The notes under the pieces: generated by a model | What the model saw: the letters and a program-made list of their open reading frames with translations, nothing else | Databases searched by the model: none | What the model was told of the DNA's origin: nothing | Part shown: one piece after another, positions 1 through 10,400 of the stretch | How positions within the stretch are numbered: the first letter of the stretch is position 1 | How the letters are laid out: the number at the start of each line of letters is the position of its first letter | Assembly: GCA_030704425.1 (NCBI GenBank) | Contig: JAPDHM010000001.1 | Coordinates: 372,001-436,000 of the forward strand | Reading direction: 5' to 3' | Length of the DNA: 64,000 bases | DNA from: Rhodobacteraceae bacterium IMCC1909 | GTDB taxonomy: Bacteria > Pseudomonadota > Alphaproteobacteria > Rhodobacterales > Rhodobacteraceae | Position numbers and translations under genes: made by a program

Positions 1-3000
1 CAGGCTAAGTCAGTTGGTGTGGGTACGCTAACAAAGTCTATTACCCAACAATTTTCGCAAGGTAATATAGCTACGTCTTCCAATTCACTGGACATGGCAA
101 TTTCGGGGCAAGGATTTTTTGCGTTGCAAGCTGGTGGTAACGCGCAGCAAACTGTCTACACAAGAAATGGTGCATTTAACGTCGATGATACCGGTTTTAT
201 TGTTGATAGTAATGGTCAGTTCTTGTTGGGTTATCCAGTTGACGATGACGGTGCGGTTTCAGATAAGACACTTGCCGGGGCGAACAAACTGCAACTTAAG
301 TCTGAATATGGTGCTCCAAAGCAGACTGGTAATATTATGATGGGTGTTAATCTGGCCTCAGATACGCCCGCGCTACCAGCTGACAATATTTTTGATGCAA
401 ATGATCCAGATACTTACACTTCTAATTCGTCAGTCACCATCTTTGATAGTGCTGGCAACCCGCAGTCTGCAACTGTCTTTTATCTAAAAACACAAAATTC
501 AACAGATGCAGATCCAACATTTAAATATGATACAAAGCTAATAGTAGATGGTTTGGAGATTACTCCGCAGCTTACGCGCGCGGTTGATCCTCAAGAAGCC
601 CCTTTGTACATAGATAAGTTCGGTCAGCAGACAACCGTTCCTCAAGATCCAGCCTACATACTTGAAGGTAAGGGGTTTCCCCTCTACAAAGCTGATGACC
701 TTGGGGCCGCTGTGGAGTCTACACCTGCGAAGCTTGTTTCAAGGGGGATCGAAACTATTTTGGGAGAAGGTCGATCTGTTACAATTGTAACCGATCCACT
801 ATTGTTTAAATCGACCAATGAGTATGCTGCGTTAACTGGAGCTGACCAAACAGGGACAACGTTTTGGGGGAAAGACTTCCTGTTAATTGATATCGATGCG
901 AGTGGCCCGGTATCAATCGACATTCCTCCTGGCACTTACAATGGCACACAATTGGCTGCCGCTGTGGAAATTGCCACTAAAAATGCGTTTGGTGATGACA
1001 AAAGAATCCTACTTACAGACAATGTCGATAATAAATTCAGCATTGATTTGAAGATTACTTCTGGTGACGGTTTGTCTACCGGTCTACCCACTGCAATTGA
1101 AGTGGATCTGCATGCAGACTCTATGGTAAGCACAGCCGCCGATGCGAGACTTGGCATGACAAGGGACACGTTCTTAAGTCATGCGCAAGTGCGGACGAAC
1201 GACGCAATGAATGGATATATTCAAGCGGCTGGTACAGCCACGACCGGTGCTACTGGCGCTGGTGCGGGTGTGAATGCTACTAGGGTGGCTGATTTAAACG
1301 CTGATGGGAAACTTTTTAAGAAATTAGCTGGTAGCGAAATTTCTAAAACAGACATTCCTAAATTAGGTATTCCCACTGCCGCTGCCGGCGCTCCTGGCAC
1401 TTTGCGAATGACGGGTAATGATATTTTTACCGTCACTCAAAAAATAGGTGCTGGAACTGGAGGCGCTGGCGTCGAATCTTTCACTAGATACGTAGCATAT
1501 TCTAATGATACGACCGGTGCTTTAGCTGATACGCCTCAAGTAAAAGCATATGACATCAACGTAGCCGCCAACATAACTGCTGGCACGGGCGTCCATCCAG
1601 CGGGCCATGCTCTGGCAGGGAAGCCATATTTCAATGTGCCAATAACTGGGTTCTCTACTACAACACCAGAGACAGTACGATTTATGCAATTCCCAACAAC
1701 AGCGGAGGTTAACGCTGGGGCTGTAAATGGTACTAGTAAGAATGATTGGACGACTGCGTTTGGCGATAAAGATATCGCGGTTGCGAGTGTGAGTACGAGC
1801 GGACAAGTTGATGCTAACCATTACGTCGTAACGCTTGATCTTGACTATACTGGTCAAACATTTCCAACCATAACAGGCGATGAACGTGCCGTACAAGTAT
1901 TGGCTAAACCATCGGATCATATTGTCGCCTATTTCGAAAATACTGAAGGTCTAGTGGAAGGTGTTAACGAAGCTTTCTACTCCAATAAGATTGTCGTACA
2001 AGAAATTGGCGCTTCAGCGCTTAGAACGGCTGCGCAGGATACTACAAATGACACTGTAACGGCACTAGAGTTTGGGACAACTCTAGCATCCCATCAGGAT
2101 GTATCCACATTGGGCTTAACTGCAGCAAACTCTGTTCTGACGACAAATTGGGTTGATGACCGGGATCCAGCGATTAAAATTGGCTACGACGAGACGGAGC
2201 AACGCCTGACTTTTGACGGTGATAATGCTCAACTAGGTTTGGGTACCGGCATCGGCATGAATAATTTTACAGTTTATAGCCAAGTTCTTGATGCTGGCAC
2301 CAATGGAATAGGTATCCAAGCTTACGGCGACAATGTCGATGTGAGTTTGTCAACCAATGATATGTTTATTGGTAACTCGTTCATTAACGATGGCGCTGAT
2401 TTGCAACCTCAAAACAAGCGTTTTGGAATGGATGTTTATTTCGATACGGTCAACAGCGCGTTCGAATTCAAGAGTGGATCCACAGGCGAGACACTTGCTG
2501 CAAACAGCGCCCAGGGTGTCTCTGCAGCTCAATCTATGTCTGATATTGCAATTGGGCGATATAAACTAACAGTTTCAGGCGCTCGTGATGGCACGGATAA
2601 TGCCGATTATGCCGCTCACAAGATCGGATTAGGAACAAACCAAGTTATGGGTTTCCCGCGTGAGGGTGAAGTTGGTTACACGGCTGCCACGGGTATTATA
2701 TCCACCCCAGCAGTAGCCACGGGGGCCGAAGCACTCGTTGATATGCAAAACGCTTTTACACTCACCACAGCGGGGAACGAGAATAGGTTCAATGTTGTTG
2801 TAAATGGAGTTAGCGCTTTCATTGAGCTACCAGAGCGAAATTACACCGGCATAACTATGGCAACGGCTTTGCAGGCACGTATTAATCAAATGCAGCACCC
2901 CGCTACTGGGCAGCCAGTTGGTGGTGTTCGTGTTACCTACAATGGTGAAACTAATAATTTCGTTTTTACAACTGGTACGACTGGCGATACGTCCACGTTT

Positions 3001-3720
3001 AAAATCGAGGGAGCGTTGAGGTTTGGTCTACAGGATGTTCCCTTAGGTATTGGCAATACGACCGAAATCAAAACTCCCGTACAAGCTACAGATGATTTAG
3101 GCCGTCCACTATTTGTTTCACCGACGGGAGAAATAACCACTCGGACTGATGATTTTGCTGATAACATAGTAGAAAATTTCTATCCACTTTACCTAGATGA
3201 TGGTGAACTTACGTTTAACAAGGCTGGTACATTGATCAGCCCAATCACTCAGGTTTCTTATGATGGACTGCCTAACGCTAATATAACTGTTGACTATTCT
3301 GAGGCCACTCAATTTGCCCAACCATTTTCAGCGCAGAATGTTTCTCAGGACGGTGCTGCGTCTGGTCGGTTGACCAATCTAGAAATTGATAACTATGGCA
3401 ATGTTCTAGCTGGGTATTCTAATGGCGAAAATGTGAGCTTGGGTAAAATCATTATTGCGAACTTTAATAACAATAGTGGGCTCAAGCAAATTGGTAATTC
3501 CACGTTTACGTCGACGGCTGCGAGTGGTGATCCAGAACTAGGTGAAGCTGCTGAGGATGGCTTTGGAAATATTCTTTCGGGTTCTCTGGAGCGTTCCAAT
3601 GTGGACATTACGGAAGAACTGGTAAACTTAATAACGGCCCAACGTAATTACCAAGCTGCGGCAAAGGCAATGGAAACTACAACTAGCATGACGCAGACTA
3701 TTATTAACATTAGGCTATAA
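1..3720 (+). CDS. flgE: Flagellar hook protein FlgE, very large, 5' end off the window
   Basis: The reading frame is open from base 1, so the true start lies upstream of the window; 1239 residues are visible. FlgE polymerises into the flagellar hook. The visible N-terminal part carries the rod/hook-family stretch QQFSQGNIATSSNSLDMAI followed by GQGFFAL. The C-terminus has the family signature (NVDITEELVNLITAQRNYQAA and onward) for the terminal helix that packs in the hook core. Between them lie about 1000 residues rich in Thr, Ser, Ala and Gly, which must form an enlarged outer domain; a usual FlgE is around 400 residues. flgF follows 16 bases later. Family assignment is secure from both ends and the neighbours; the function of the insert is unknown. 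Confidence 0.93.
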   Translation, partial: QAKSVGVGTLTKSITQQFSQGNIATSSNSLDMAISGQGFFALQAGGNAQQTVYTRNGAFNVDDTGFIVDSNGQFLLGYPVDDDGAVSDKTLAGANKLQLKSEYGAPKQTGNIMMGVNLASDTPALPADNIFDANDPDTYTSNSSVTIFDSAGNPQSATVFYLKTQNSTDADPTFKYDTKLIVDGLEITPQLTRAVDPQEAPLYIDKFGQQTTVPQDPAYILEGKGFPLYKADDLGAAVESTPAKLVSRGIETILGEGRSVTIVTDPLLFKSTNEYAALTGADQTGTTFWGKDFLLIDIDASGPVSIDIPPGTYNGTQLAAAVEIATKNAFGDDKRILLTDNVDNKFSIDLKITSGDGLSTGLPTAIEVDLHADSMVSTAADARLGMTRDTFLSHAQVRTNDAMNGYIQAAGTATTGATGAGAGVNATRVADLNADGKLFKKLAGSEISKTDIPKLGIPTAAAGAPGTLRMTGNDIFTVTQKIGAGTGGAGVESFTRYVAYSNDTTGALADTPQVKAYDINVAANITAGTGVHPAGHALAGKPYFNVPITGFSTTTPETVRFMQFPTTAEVNAGAVNGTSKNDWTTAFGDKDIAVASVSTSGQVDANHYVVTLDLDYTGQTFPTITGDERAVQVLAKPSDHIVAYFENTEGLVEGVNEAFYSNKIVVQEIGASALRTAAQDTTNDTVTALEFGTTLASHQDVSTLGLTAANSVLTTNWVDDRDPAIKIGYDETEQRLTFDGDNAQLGLGTGIGMNNFTVYSQVLDAGTNGIGIQAYGDNVDVSLSTNDMFIGNSFINDGADLQPQNKRFGMDVYFDTVNSAFEFKSGSTGETLAANSAQGVSAAQSMSDIAIGRYKLTVSGARDGTDNADYAAHKIGLGTNQVMGFPREGEVGYTAATGIISTPAVATGAEALVDMQNAFTLTTAGNENRFNVVVNGVSAFIELPERNYTGITMATALQARINQMQHPATGQPVGGVRVTYNGETNNFVFTTGTTGDTSTFKIEGALRFGLQDVPLGIGNTTEIKTPVQATDDLGRPLFVSPTGEITTRTDDFADNIVENFYPLYLDDGELTFNKAGTLISPITQVSYDGLPNANITVDYSEATQFAQPFSAQNVSQDGAASGRLTNLEIDNYGNVLAGYSNGENVSLGKIIIANFNNNSGLKQIGNSTFTSTAASGDPELGEAAEDGFGNILSGSLERSNVDITEELVNLITAQRNYQAAAKAMETTTSMTQTIINIRL

Positions 3721-3736
3721 TTAAAGGTTCTACGCT

Positions 3737-4492
3737 ATGGATAGAATGGTTCAAACGGCATTAAGCTCAATTAAGGGTCTAAAGGATCTTAAATTTGATT
3801 TGGCCAATAATTTGGCAAATGCTAATGTCCCGGGCTTTCGTCGAGATTTACCGAACGAGGGTAACGCGGGATTTTTGTCATCACTGAACCAAGCTACAGC
3901 GAGAATATTTCCGCTGGAAACGGGAGATAGAATTTTCTCTAGTGAGGTAGGACAACTTCAAAATACTGGTGTAGAAACTGATGTTGCCTTGTTGAATGGT
4001 GCTTATTTGTTCATCCAACCACCGGATGGCGAAGTTGCACTATCTCGACGTGGTGACTTTGGTGTTGATACTGAAAACCGTCTAGTCGATGGTGTTGGCA
4101 ACCTTGTATTGTCTGATGGCCTCCAGCCCATAGTTTTACCTCCGTTTACTGCTATGAAGTTTAGCGATAATGGCGAGATATTAGTACATCAGCCTGGAGC
4201 TTTGCCGGGTGACTTCACCAGTATTGGATTTTTGGGCTCTGCATCCCCACCGTCCAACAGCCTGACTAAGAGTTTAGATGGCAAAATTCGTAACTTGGAT
4301 GGTTCTGTGCCTGACGTCGATCAGTCTGGGTTATTTGCCCAGGGTGTTTTGGAGGGTTCCAATGTTAATGCAATTGAAGAGATGGTATTCAACATGGATA
4401 TGCAGCGACAATTTGAAATAAATGTCAAATTGATCAAGCAGGCTGAAGAAATTGATAAATCAGGTACAAAATTAATGGGATTACCAGCATAA
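3737..4492 (+). CDS. flgF: Flagellar proximal rod protein FlgF
   Basis: A 251-residue rod protein of the FlgE/FlgF/FlgG family, part of the proximal rod that crosses the periplasm. The N-terminal helix has the family motif DLANNLANANVPGFRRD (about residues 22-38). The C-terminal helix begins after GVLEGSNVNAIEEMV and ends the protein, as in FlgF. The position between flgE and flgG supports FlgF rather than FlgG. The ATG start leaves 16 bases after flgE. Length is normal for the family. A sigma-54 promoter lies just after its stop and drives the next gene, so flgF probably ends one transcription unit. Confidence 0.93.
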   Translation: MDRMVQTALSSIKGLKDLKFDLANNLANANVPGFRRDLPNEGNAGFLSSLNQATARIFPLETGDRIFSSEVGQLQNTGVETDVALLNGAYLFIQPPDGEVALSRRGDFGVDTENRLVDGVGNLVLSDGLQPIVLPPFTAMKFSDNGEILVHQPGALPGDFTSIGFLGSASPPSNSLTKSLDGKIRNLDGSVPDVDQSGLFAQGVLEGSNVNAIEEMVFNMDMQRQFEINVKLIKQAEEIDKSGTKLMGLPA

Positions 4493-4498
4493 TATTTT

Positions 4499-4514
4499 TG
4501 GCACGATCCTTGCT
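4499..4514 (+). promoter_or_regulatory. Sigma-54 promoter upstream of flgG
   Basis: The sequence TGGCACGATCCTTGCT matches the sigma-54 consensus TGGCACG-N4-TTGCW exactly. GG (4500-4501) and GC (4512-4513) are separated by the required 10 bases. It sits in the only sizeable gap of the flgE-flgL run. A transcript start about 12 bases after the GC would give a leader of roughly 25 bases before the flgG ATG. In Rhodobacter sphaeroides fla1 flagellar genes are RpoN-dependent, which fits. The enhancer-binding activator (FleQ type) is not in the window. Confidence 0.85.
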
Positions 4515-4549
4515 CCTCTACTGCGTAAGTCAGTCGAAAGGTCAAAGAA

Positions 4550-5338
4550 ATGTCAACAGCCGCAATGCACGTAGCAAAAACTGGGCTAAACGCGCAACAA
4601 TTTAAAATGCAGGTAATTGCGAACAATTTGGCCAACGTTAATACTACTGGCTTCAAACGTGACCGGGCAAATTTTGAAACTCTTTTTTACCAAGTAATTA
4701 AGGAAGCTGGAGCACAGACTGCTGATGATACGTCACTGACGTCTCCACTGGCCGTGGGTACTGGTGTGAAGGTGGTGAGTACCCAAAAACTTTTCACTCA
4801 GGGTGGCCTAGTGGCCACAGATAATTCGCTTGATCTTGCAATTGATGGTGAGGGCTTTTTTCAAGCGTTATTGCCAGACGGTAGTGTCGGTTATACGCGC
4901 GATGGTGCGTTTTCGCGTAATGCCGAGGGTTTGCTGACTACAGCTAGCGGTTATGTCGTTCAGCCACAGGTTGCAATCCCCGATGGTGCTACAAATATTA
5001 ATATTGCTGCAAATGGAGCTGTTAATGTTACCGTGGCTGGAAATGCTTTCGCGCAAGAGGTGGGTCAGATTTCTCTGGTAAATTTTGGAAATCCGCGTGG
5101 TCTGCTTCCAATTGGACAGAACTTTTTAGTTGAATCATCTGAGAGCGGTCAGCCACAGGAGGGGGCACCCTTAGATGGTGGTTTTGGCTCGGTCGTTCAG
5201 GGTTTTGTGGAGGGCTCAAATGTAAATGTGGTGCAGCAGTTGGTTGACATGATTGAAACACAACGTGCCTACGAAGTCAGTTCTAAATCCATAACTGCTG
5301 TAGATGAAATGATGCGTTACATTTCAAATAATCTGTAG
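4550..5338 (+). CDS. flgG: Flagellar distal rod protein FlgG
   Basis: The 262-residue distal rod protein, the driveshaft segment joined to the hook. It has the FlgG-type N-terminus with NLANVNTTGFKRDRANFETL (about residues 27-46), the motif DLAIDGEGFFQ in the middle, and the closing block FVEGSNVNVVQQLVDMIETQ with the terminal helix. Length equals typical FlgG. It is the first gene after a sigma-54 promoter, and flgH follows 8 bases after its stop, so flgG-H-I-J-K-L is probably one transcript. Confidence 0.96.
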   Translation: MSTAAMHVAKTGLNAQQFKMQVIANNLANVNTTGFKRDRANFETLFYQVIKEAGAQTADDTSLTSPLAVGTGVKVVSTQKLFTQGGLVATDNSLDLAIDGEGFFQALLPDGSVGYTRDGAFSRNAEGLLTTASGYVVQPQVAIPDGATNINIAANGAVNVTVAGNAFAQEVGQISLVNFGNPRGLLPIGQNFLVESSESGQPQEGAPLDGGFGSVVQGFVEGSNVNVVQQLVDMIETQRAYEVSSKSITAVDEMMRYISNNL

Positions 5339-5346
5339 GTGAAACC

Positions 5347-6006
5347 ATGAAAAAATTAGCCACAGTATTTTTATGTATGCTTGCTGGATGCGCTCAAAAT
5401 AATGCAGATCGCATTAGTATAGATTTTGAACCATTATATCCGCAAGAAATGCCGCTTGTTGAAACGAATAATGGGTCTGGAACGATCTTTAACGCGGCCC
5501 AGGGCAATTTATTTTCGATGGAATCTAAGGCCCAGCAGCTTGGCGATATCATAACTGTTTCATTTGCAGAAAGCTTTCAGGCTACTAAATCGCAAAATGC
5601 TGCGACTTCTAGATCGTTAGATAACACCGTTAATCTGCCTGGTCTTATAACGAATGCCACAGATCTGTCGACAAAGTTGGCGGCTGGTGGTGAGAATTCT
5701 TTTTCAGGAAGTGGGTCTTCTGCACAGTCGAATTCATTAACGGGGCAGGTTTCGGTACATGTTGTTCGCGTTTTCCAGAATGGCAATCTTGAAATTTTAG
5801 GTCAAAAAAAGCTTACTTTGAACAACGGTGATGAATACATTCGCGTACACGGTATTGTGAGGCCTAAAGATATCGATGCAGAAAATGTGGTTTCTTCCGA
5901 CCGGATCGCTAACGCAAACATTCAGTATATCGGTGCAGGAGACATTGCAGAGTCAAGTAAAAAGGGCTGGTACAGCAAGATTCTTGATAACGTGAACCCC
6001 TTATAA
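5347..6006 (+). CDS. flgH: Flagellar L-ring lipoprotein FlgH
   Basis: A 219-residue outer-membrane L-ring protein that forms the bushing around the rod. The N-terminus is a lipoprotein signal peptide with lipobox LAGC (Cys15). Recognisable FlgH blocks are the stretch around [10 protein letters not shown], the [20 protein letters not shown] region and the following RVHGIVRP. The gene lies 8 bases after flgG and directly before flgI, as in flgGHI operons generally. Nothing unusual in length. Confidence 0.95.
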   Translation: MKKLATVFLCMLAGCAQNNADRISIDFEPLYPQEMPLVETNNGSGTIFNAAQGNLFSMESKAQQLGDIITVSFAESFQATKSQNAATSRSLDNTVNLPGLITNATDLSTKLAAGGENSFSGSGSSAQSNSLTGQVSVHVVRVFQNGNLEILGQKKLTLNNGDEYIRVHGIVRPKDIDAENVVSSDRIANANIQYIGAGDIAESSKKGWYSKILDNVNPL

Positions 6007-6017
6007 GAGATTTGAAA

Positions 6018-7142
6018 ATGCAATTAATCCTCCGATCACTTTTAATGTCCTGCGTATTGTCGTGGTTAGTTTCTGCTGCAAATGCGGACAGAATTAAAGA
6101 CATCACTTCCCTCGCTGGGATCCGCTCAAACCAACTTGTTGGTTATGGAATTGTAGTTGGTCTTGCTGGATCGGGAGATGGGAATACCGGGATTACGTTA
6201 CAATCTATGCAGTCGCTTGTGGCTCGCTTTGGTATTACTAGTGAATTAAGTGGGTTTAATGGTGATAACGCAGCAGCAGTTATGTTGACTGCCGAATTGC
6301 CACCTTTCTCCAAGCCTGGACAAACCATTGATGTCACAGTTTCTACCATTGGTGGATCTGAATCGCTAAAAGGTGGTACGCTTTTAATGTCGCCTCTATT
6401 GGGCTCTGATGGTGAAACCTACGCTATTGCTCAGGGAAATGTGGTAGTTGGCGGATTGGGAGTTGAGGGTGCGGATAATTCGTCTTTAACAGTTAATATA
6501 CCAACAGTTGGACGCATACCTGGGGGTGCATCGGTTGAGCGAATGGTGGAAACAGCCTTTCTTGATACTGATTTCGTAATTTTAAATTTGCACCAAGGTG
6601 ACTTCTCAACTGCATTGAATATTTCGCAAGCTATTAATGAAACGTTTGGCGATGGAATGGCTATGCCGTTGGATAAAAATAGTATTCGTGTTCGGGCACC
6701 AAATGATCCAAGTCAAAAGGTCGGCTTTGTTTCGATGTTAGAAAATTTAGAAGTTGAGAAAGCTTCACCGCCTGCAAAAATAATTATCAACTCCAGAACT
6801 GGTACTATAGTTATAAGTGGTGATGTTAAAGTTATGTCGGCGGCTGTTGCGCACGGATCACTAAAGGTTACGGTAAATGAAGATGTAAATGTTGATCAAG
6901 CAGATGCTTTGGCCGTTGGCGCAGGCGCCAATGCAAATGCAGGCCCTGCAGTGCAAAATCCGGATACTGAAATAGAAGTTGAAGAAGAAGTGGCCAAAGC
7001 GTTTCTATTCGGTGAGGGAGTTTCATTAAGCGACATCGTTGATTCAATCAACGCAGTTGGCGCAACATCATCAGATTTGGTCGCAATACTTGAAGCATTG
7101 AGAGAGGCTGGCGCTCTCAATGCTGAATTGATTGTGATATAG
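6018..7142 (+). CDS. flgI: Flagellar P-ring protein FlgI
   Basis: A 374-residue periplasmic P-ring subunit. The ATG at 6018 is preferred over an in-frame TTG at 6012 because an AGAG ribosome-binding site at 6007-6010 is then 7 bases away. A Sec signal peptide ends near SAANA. The mature N-terminus [20 protein letters not shown] followed by [11 protein letters not shown] is the diagnostic FlgI block. The protein ends in the usual [15 protein letters not shown]-type tail. FlgI needs the chaperone FlgA, whose gene is not in this window. Confidence 0.96.
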   Translation: MQLILRSLLMSCVLSWLVSAANADRIKDITSLAGIRSNQLVGYGIVVGLAGSGDGNTGITLQSMQSLVARFGITSELSGFNGDNAAAVMLTAELPPFSKPGQTIDVTVSTIGGSESLKGGTLLMSPLLGSDGETYAIAQGNVVVGGLGVEGADNSSLTVNIPTVGRIPGGASVERMVETAFLDTDFVILNLHQGDFSTALNISQAINETFGDGMAMPLDKNSIRVRAPNDPSQKVGFVSMLENLEVEKASPPAKIIINSRTGTIVISGDVKVMSAAVAHGSLKVTVNEDVNVDQADALAVGAGANANAGPAVQNPDTEIEVEEEVAKAFLFGEGVSLSDIVDSINAVGATSSDLVAILEALREAGALNAELIVI

Positions 7143-7154
7143 GAGTGTGGTTGA

Positions 7155-7475
7155 ATGACTAATATTCCCAGCCAAGCCGAAATGTTGACCAATTTAACAA
7201 TGTCAAAATTAAATATGAGTCCCGCAAGTGGAACCAAGCCACATGATTTAGCAGAACTAGAGGAGGCTGCCAGCCAGTTTGAAGCAATATTTCTTAAAAT
7301 GTTTCTAGATCAGGCCCGTCAAAGCAAATTGAGCGACGATCTTCTTGGTTCTACCGCAAGTGATAACTTTCAAGAGATGTTTGATAGTGAATTGTCTCAG
7401 GCTGGAAGCACATCTTTCAATTTAGGCCTAAGAGATGTGATTGTTCGTCAGTTGCGAACTGATTTGGTTAAATAG
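7155..7475 (+). CDS. flgJ: Rod-binding protein FlgJ, N-terminal domain only
   Basis: A 106-residue protein corresponding only to the rod-binding (rod cap) domain of FlgJ. The motif LEEAASQFEAIFLKMFLDQAR at about residues 34-54 is the hallmark. Enterobacterial FlgJ carries a second glucosaminidase domain that opens peptidoglycan for the rod; it is absent here and no fragment of it follows before flgK. In Rhodobacter sphaeroides FlgJ is also single-domain and a separate lytic transglycosylase (SltF) does the cutting. No such enzyme lies in the window. Position between flgI and flgK is the standard one. Confidence 0.9.
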   Translation: MTNIPSQAEMLTNLTMSKLNMSPASGTKPHDLAELEEAASQFEAIFLKMFLDQARQSKLSDDLLGSTASDNFQEMFDSELSQAGSTSFNLGLRDVIVRQLRTDLVK

Positions 7476-7484
7476 GGCGCTAAA

Positions 7485-10400
7485 ATGGGAGACTTATTTG
7501 ATATTGGCAAGGCCGGCATTAGCGCATACAAAAATAGCTTAGCAGCTACAGGCCAAAATATTGCAAACGTTGGCACGGAGGGCTACGCGCGGCGAGACGC
7601 TTCAATCGAGGAAATTACTGTAGCTAATGCTGATATTTTAACAATTTCCAAAACAAGTGGCTTGGGTGTGCGAATGGGAGGTATCACTAGAGCCTTCGAC
7701 CAGTTTTTAGATTTACAATTACAAAATGCGTCCTCGTCGTTCTCATTTTCGAAATCAAAGTCTGAAATTTTAAATCGCCTTGAAAATGTACTGATACCTA
7801 AAGGTGCCACAGTTGGTACCCGCATAGGTGAATTTTTTGATGGCATTAATAGCCTTGCTCAAGACCCTTCTAATATGAACCTCAGAACATTAGCGCTTAC
7901 TGGAGCGAAGGCTGTATCGAGAGAGATATCACAATTACATTCTGGACTGAGTGATCTTCGAACGCTCACGCACGAAACCCTGTCCCTTGCGGCAGGTGAA
8001 TTCAATACTAATTTACGTAATCTTTCGAACATACAGAACGAAATATTAGGGAATGCGAATAAAAGTGGGGCTCCAAACTCGCTTTTAGACAAGCGGGATA
8101 GCCTTCTTTCAAACATAAGCCAGCTCGCTGACATTAGTGTTGAATATCATAAAAATGGTGGCGTCACGGTATCGCTGGGTAAATTTGGTGAGGTCGCAAC
8201 GCTTTTGGAGGGTAATTCCTTTAACGAAATTTCCTTTGAAACAGATGATCATGGGGTCAAGTCGTATCTAAATGTTCCGAATGGCAATGTCTCCAGCATT
8301 CATTTTTCTTCAGGGCAATTGGCTGGATTGGTGTCTGCTGATAATTTAACTGGAAAAACTATTTCTGAAGTAAATGCTCTAGCTCAAAAATTTGTGTTGG
8401 AGATGAATTCAATTCATCGCATGGGTTTGGATTTAAATGGAGAACGGGGAACTGATTTGTTCAGTTTAGATGCCGTATCTGTACAAAAAGCTGCTGCAAA
8501 TATAGGGGCTAGTTCGTTAAGGGTAGAGGGTTTTAATGACAGTTTAGTCGGATCAAAATTACAAATGATTTTTAATGCGGAACGTGGCTCCTGGAGCGTC
8601 TCCAGCAGTAACGGTGAATCCATACCAAATTTTGTATCCCGATTAGAACTTGGAGAGTTAAGTATTTCGGTTGAGGGACAGCCAAAAAATGGAGATAAAT
8701 TTTTCATAGAGGTGACTGATACTTCTGGCGCTGACATGGCAGTTTTAATTTCTGATGCAAGTAAATTAGCAGCAGCAGGTCTTCATTCTGTTGAGCCAGA
8801 CATTAAAAACTCTGGCTCGTCTAAGTTAAATATTGGATATTTCAATGAGAGTACTTCTCTCGGTAATTCCAACTTACAAAGCTTATTTTCAGAAACACGA
8901 AATGCAGCGAATCCAGTAAGTTTTAACTCTTTGGGTGTTTTGGGCGTAATTGAAAATGTTGGCTCCATTGAAGAACTCTCGATTTTAAAATCACAGTCAA
9001 GTTTACGGATTTTTACTGACATAACTCAATTGAGCTCGTCTGACCAATTAAGCGTAACCCTTAATTCAACTAACTACACTTTTAACATTTCGTCTGTATT
9101 TGATGACTTAGACACAACGAATGATCTGGCCGAAATTTTAAATAATGGGGCGATAGTATCAAATAGTTCTTTAAATTCGTTTAGGGACCTTGGGCTTCAT
9201 GCAGTTGCATCGGGCTCAAGTTTTGTAATTTCTTCTGCAGCGCAGGCATCAAACTCTAATTTTCCGACCTTAGAATCTGGTTCGTTAGGTGGAGTTTCTG
9301 GTATCTTGGCCAGCGAGGATACGGGCCTGTCTGACTTGAGCATATTTACCAAAGAAGGCATACAAATTTCCGGAAAGACATTAAGCCAGGATGAAGTAAC
9401 GAGTTACCTGACACAAGAAAATGGATTTTCAAGCGACGCAATTTATAGAGCGAATTATTTGCCAACATCATCGAATGCAGGCTTTTCGGGTGCTAATGTC
9501 ACTAGAAAGACAACTGAAGGTCTAGATGTCATTTCTTTATCTGGCGCAGGTTTTCCTGACAGTATTAATAATAACGTTGCCGTATATGCCTCTAGTGCCT
9601 TTCCAACAAATCGAACACAACTGGCTGGTCCTGTTTCGGTAACAACCGCTAGCGGCCGAAGTGCCAGCGTTACCTTTGAAAGCGGTATGATGGCGGGGCA
9701 AATTGCTGAAAACCTATCAACGGGTCTTAGCAGTTTGGGAATAAGTGCCACTGCTTCCAATTTGGTTGAATTATCCGGAATTGCAAATGGCCTAGTGGAA
9801 TTTGAGTTGGTTGGAAACAACCTATCTACAGTGCAAATTAGTACAACCGTATCAAATGGTTCACATGCTGGCTTAATAAGTCAAATCAACTCGTTTTCAG
9901 ACACGACTGGGGTGAAAGCCTATTCGAGTGGAAATTCTGGCGTTATCTTAGAGCATGTTGACGCTGGTGATATCGCGTTGAAAAATTTAAATTTAGGCAG
10001 CGGTGTTGGGATTTCAGTAAATCAGTTAGATCGATTTGGTGATAGAATGCTAACAAATTCCAAGACACTTTCTGATGGGCAGCACCTGGTCATCGGTGGT
10101 AATGTGCAGATGAAAAGCACCTCTGACTTCACGGCTAGCTATAATGGTAACAATTTAAACAGCACTAATTCAGCCTTTGATATGGGGTTTGCCAGTAAAA
10201 GTTTTGACATCGAAAATGACCATACTGATATTAGTTTTTACGCAAATTATAAATTGGACAGCGGGTATGCAGATGCAAGTAATATTAATGTTGTATCTTC
10301 CGCATCAAAATACAGTTTAACTTTATCTGACCCAGTTTCTGGAAATTTACAAAGTAGTTTTTTGCCCCAGAAAGCTGATGAATTTTCTTCCGGTGTAATC

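Noticed and set aside
3400-3416. Sigma-54-like TGGC-N-GC spacing inside flgE
   Set aside because: Lies in coding sequence and lacks the TTGC of the -12 element; random occurrence is likely.
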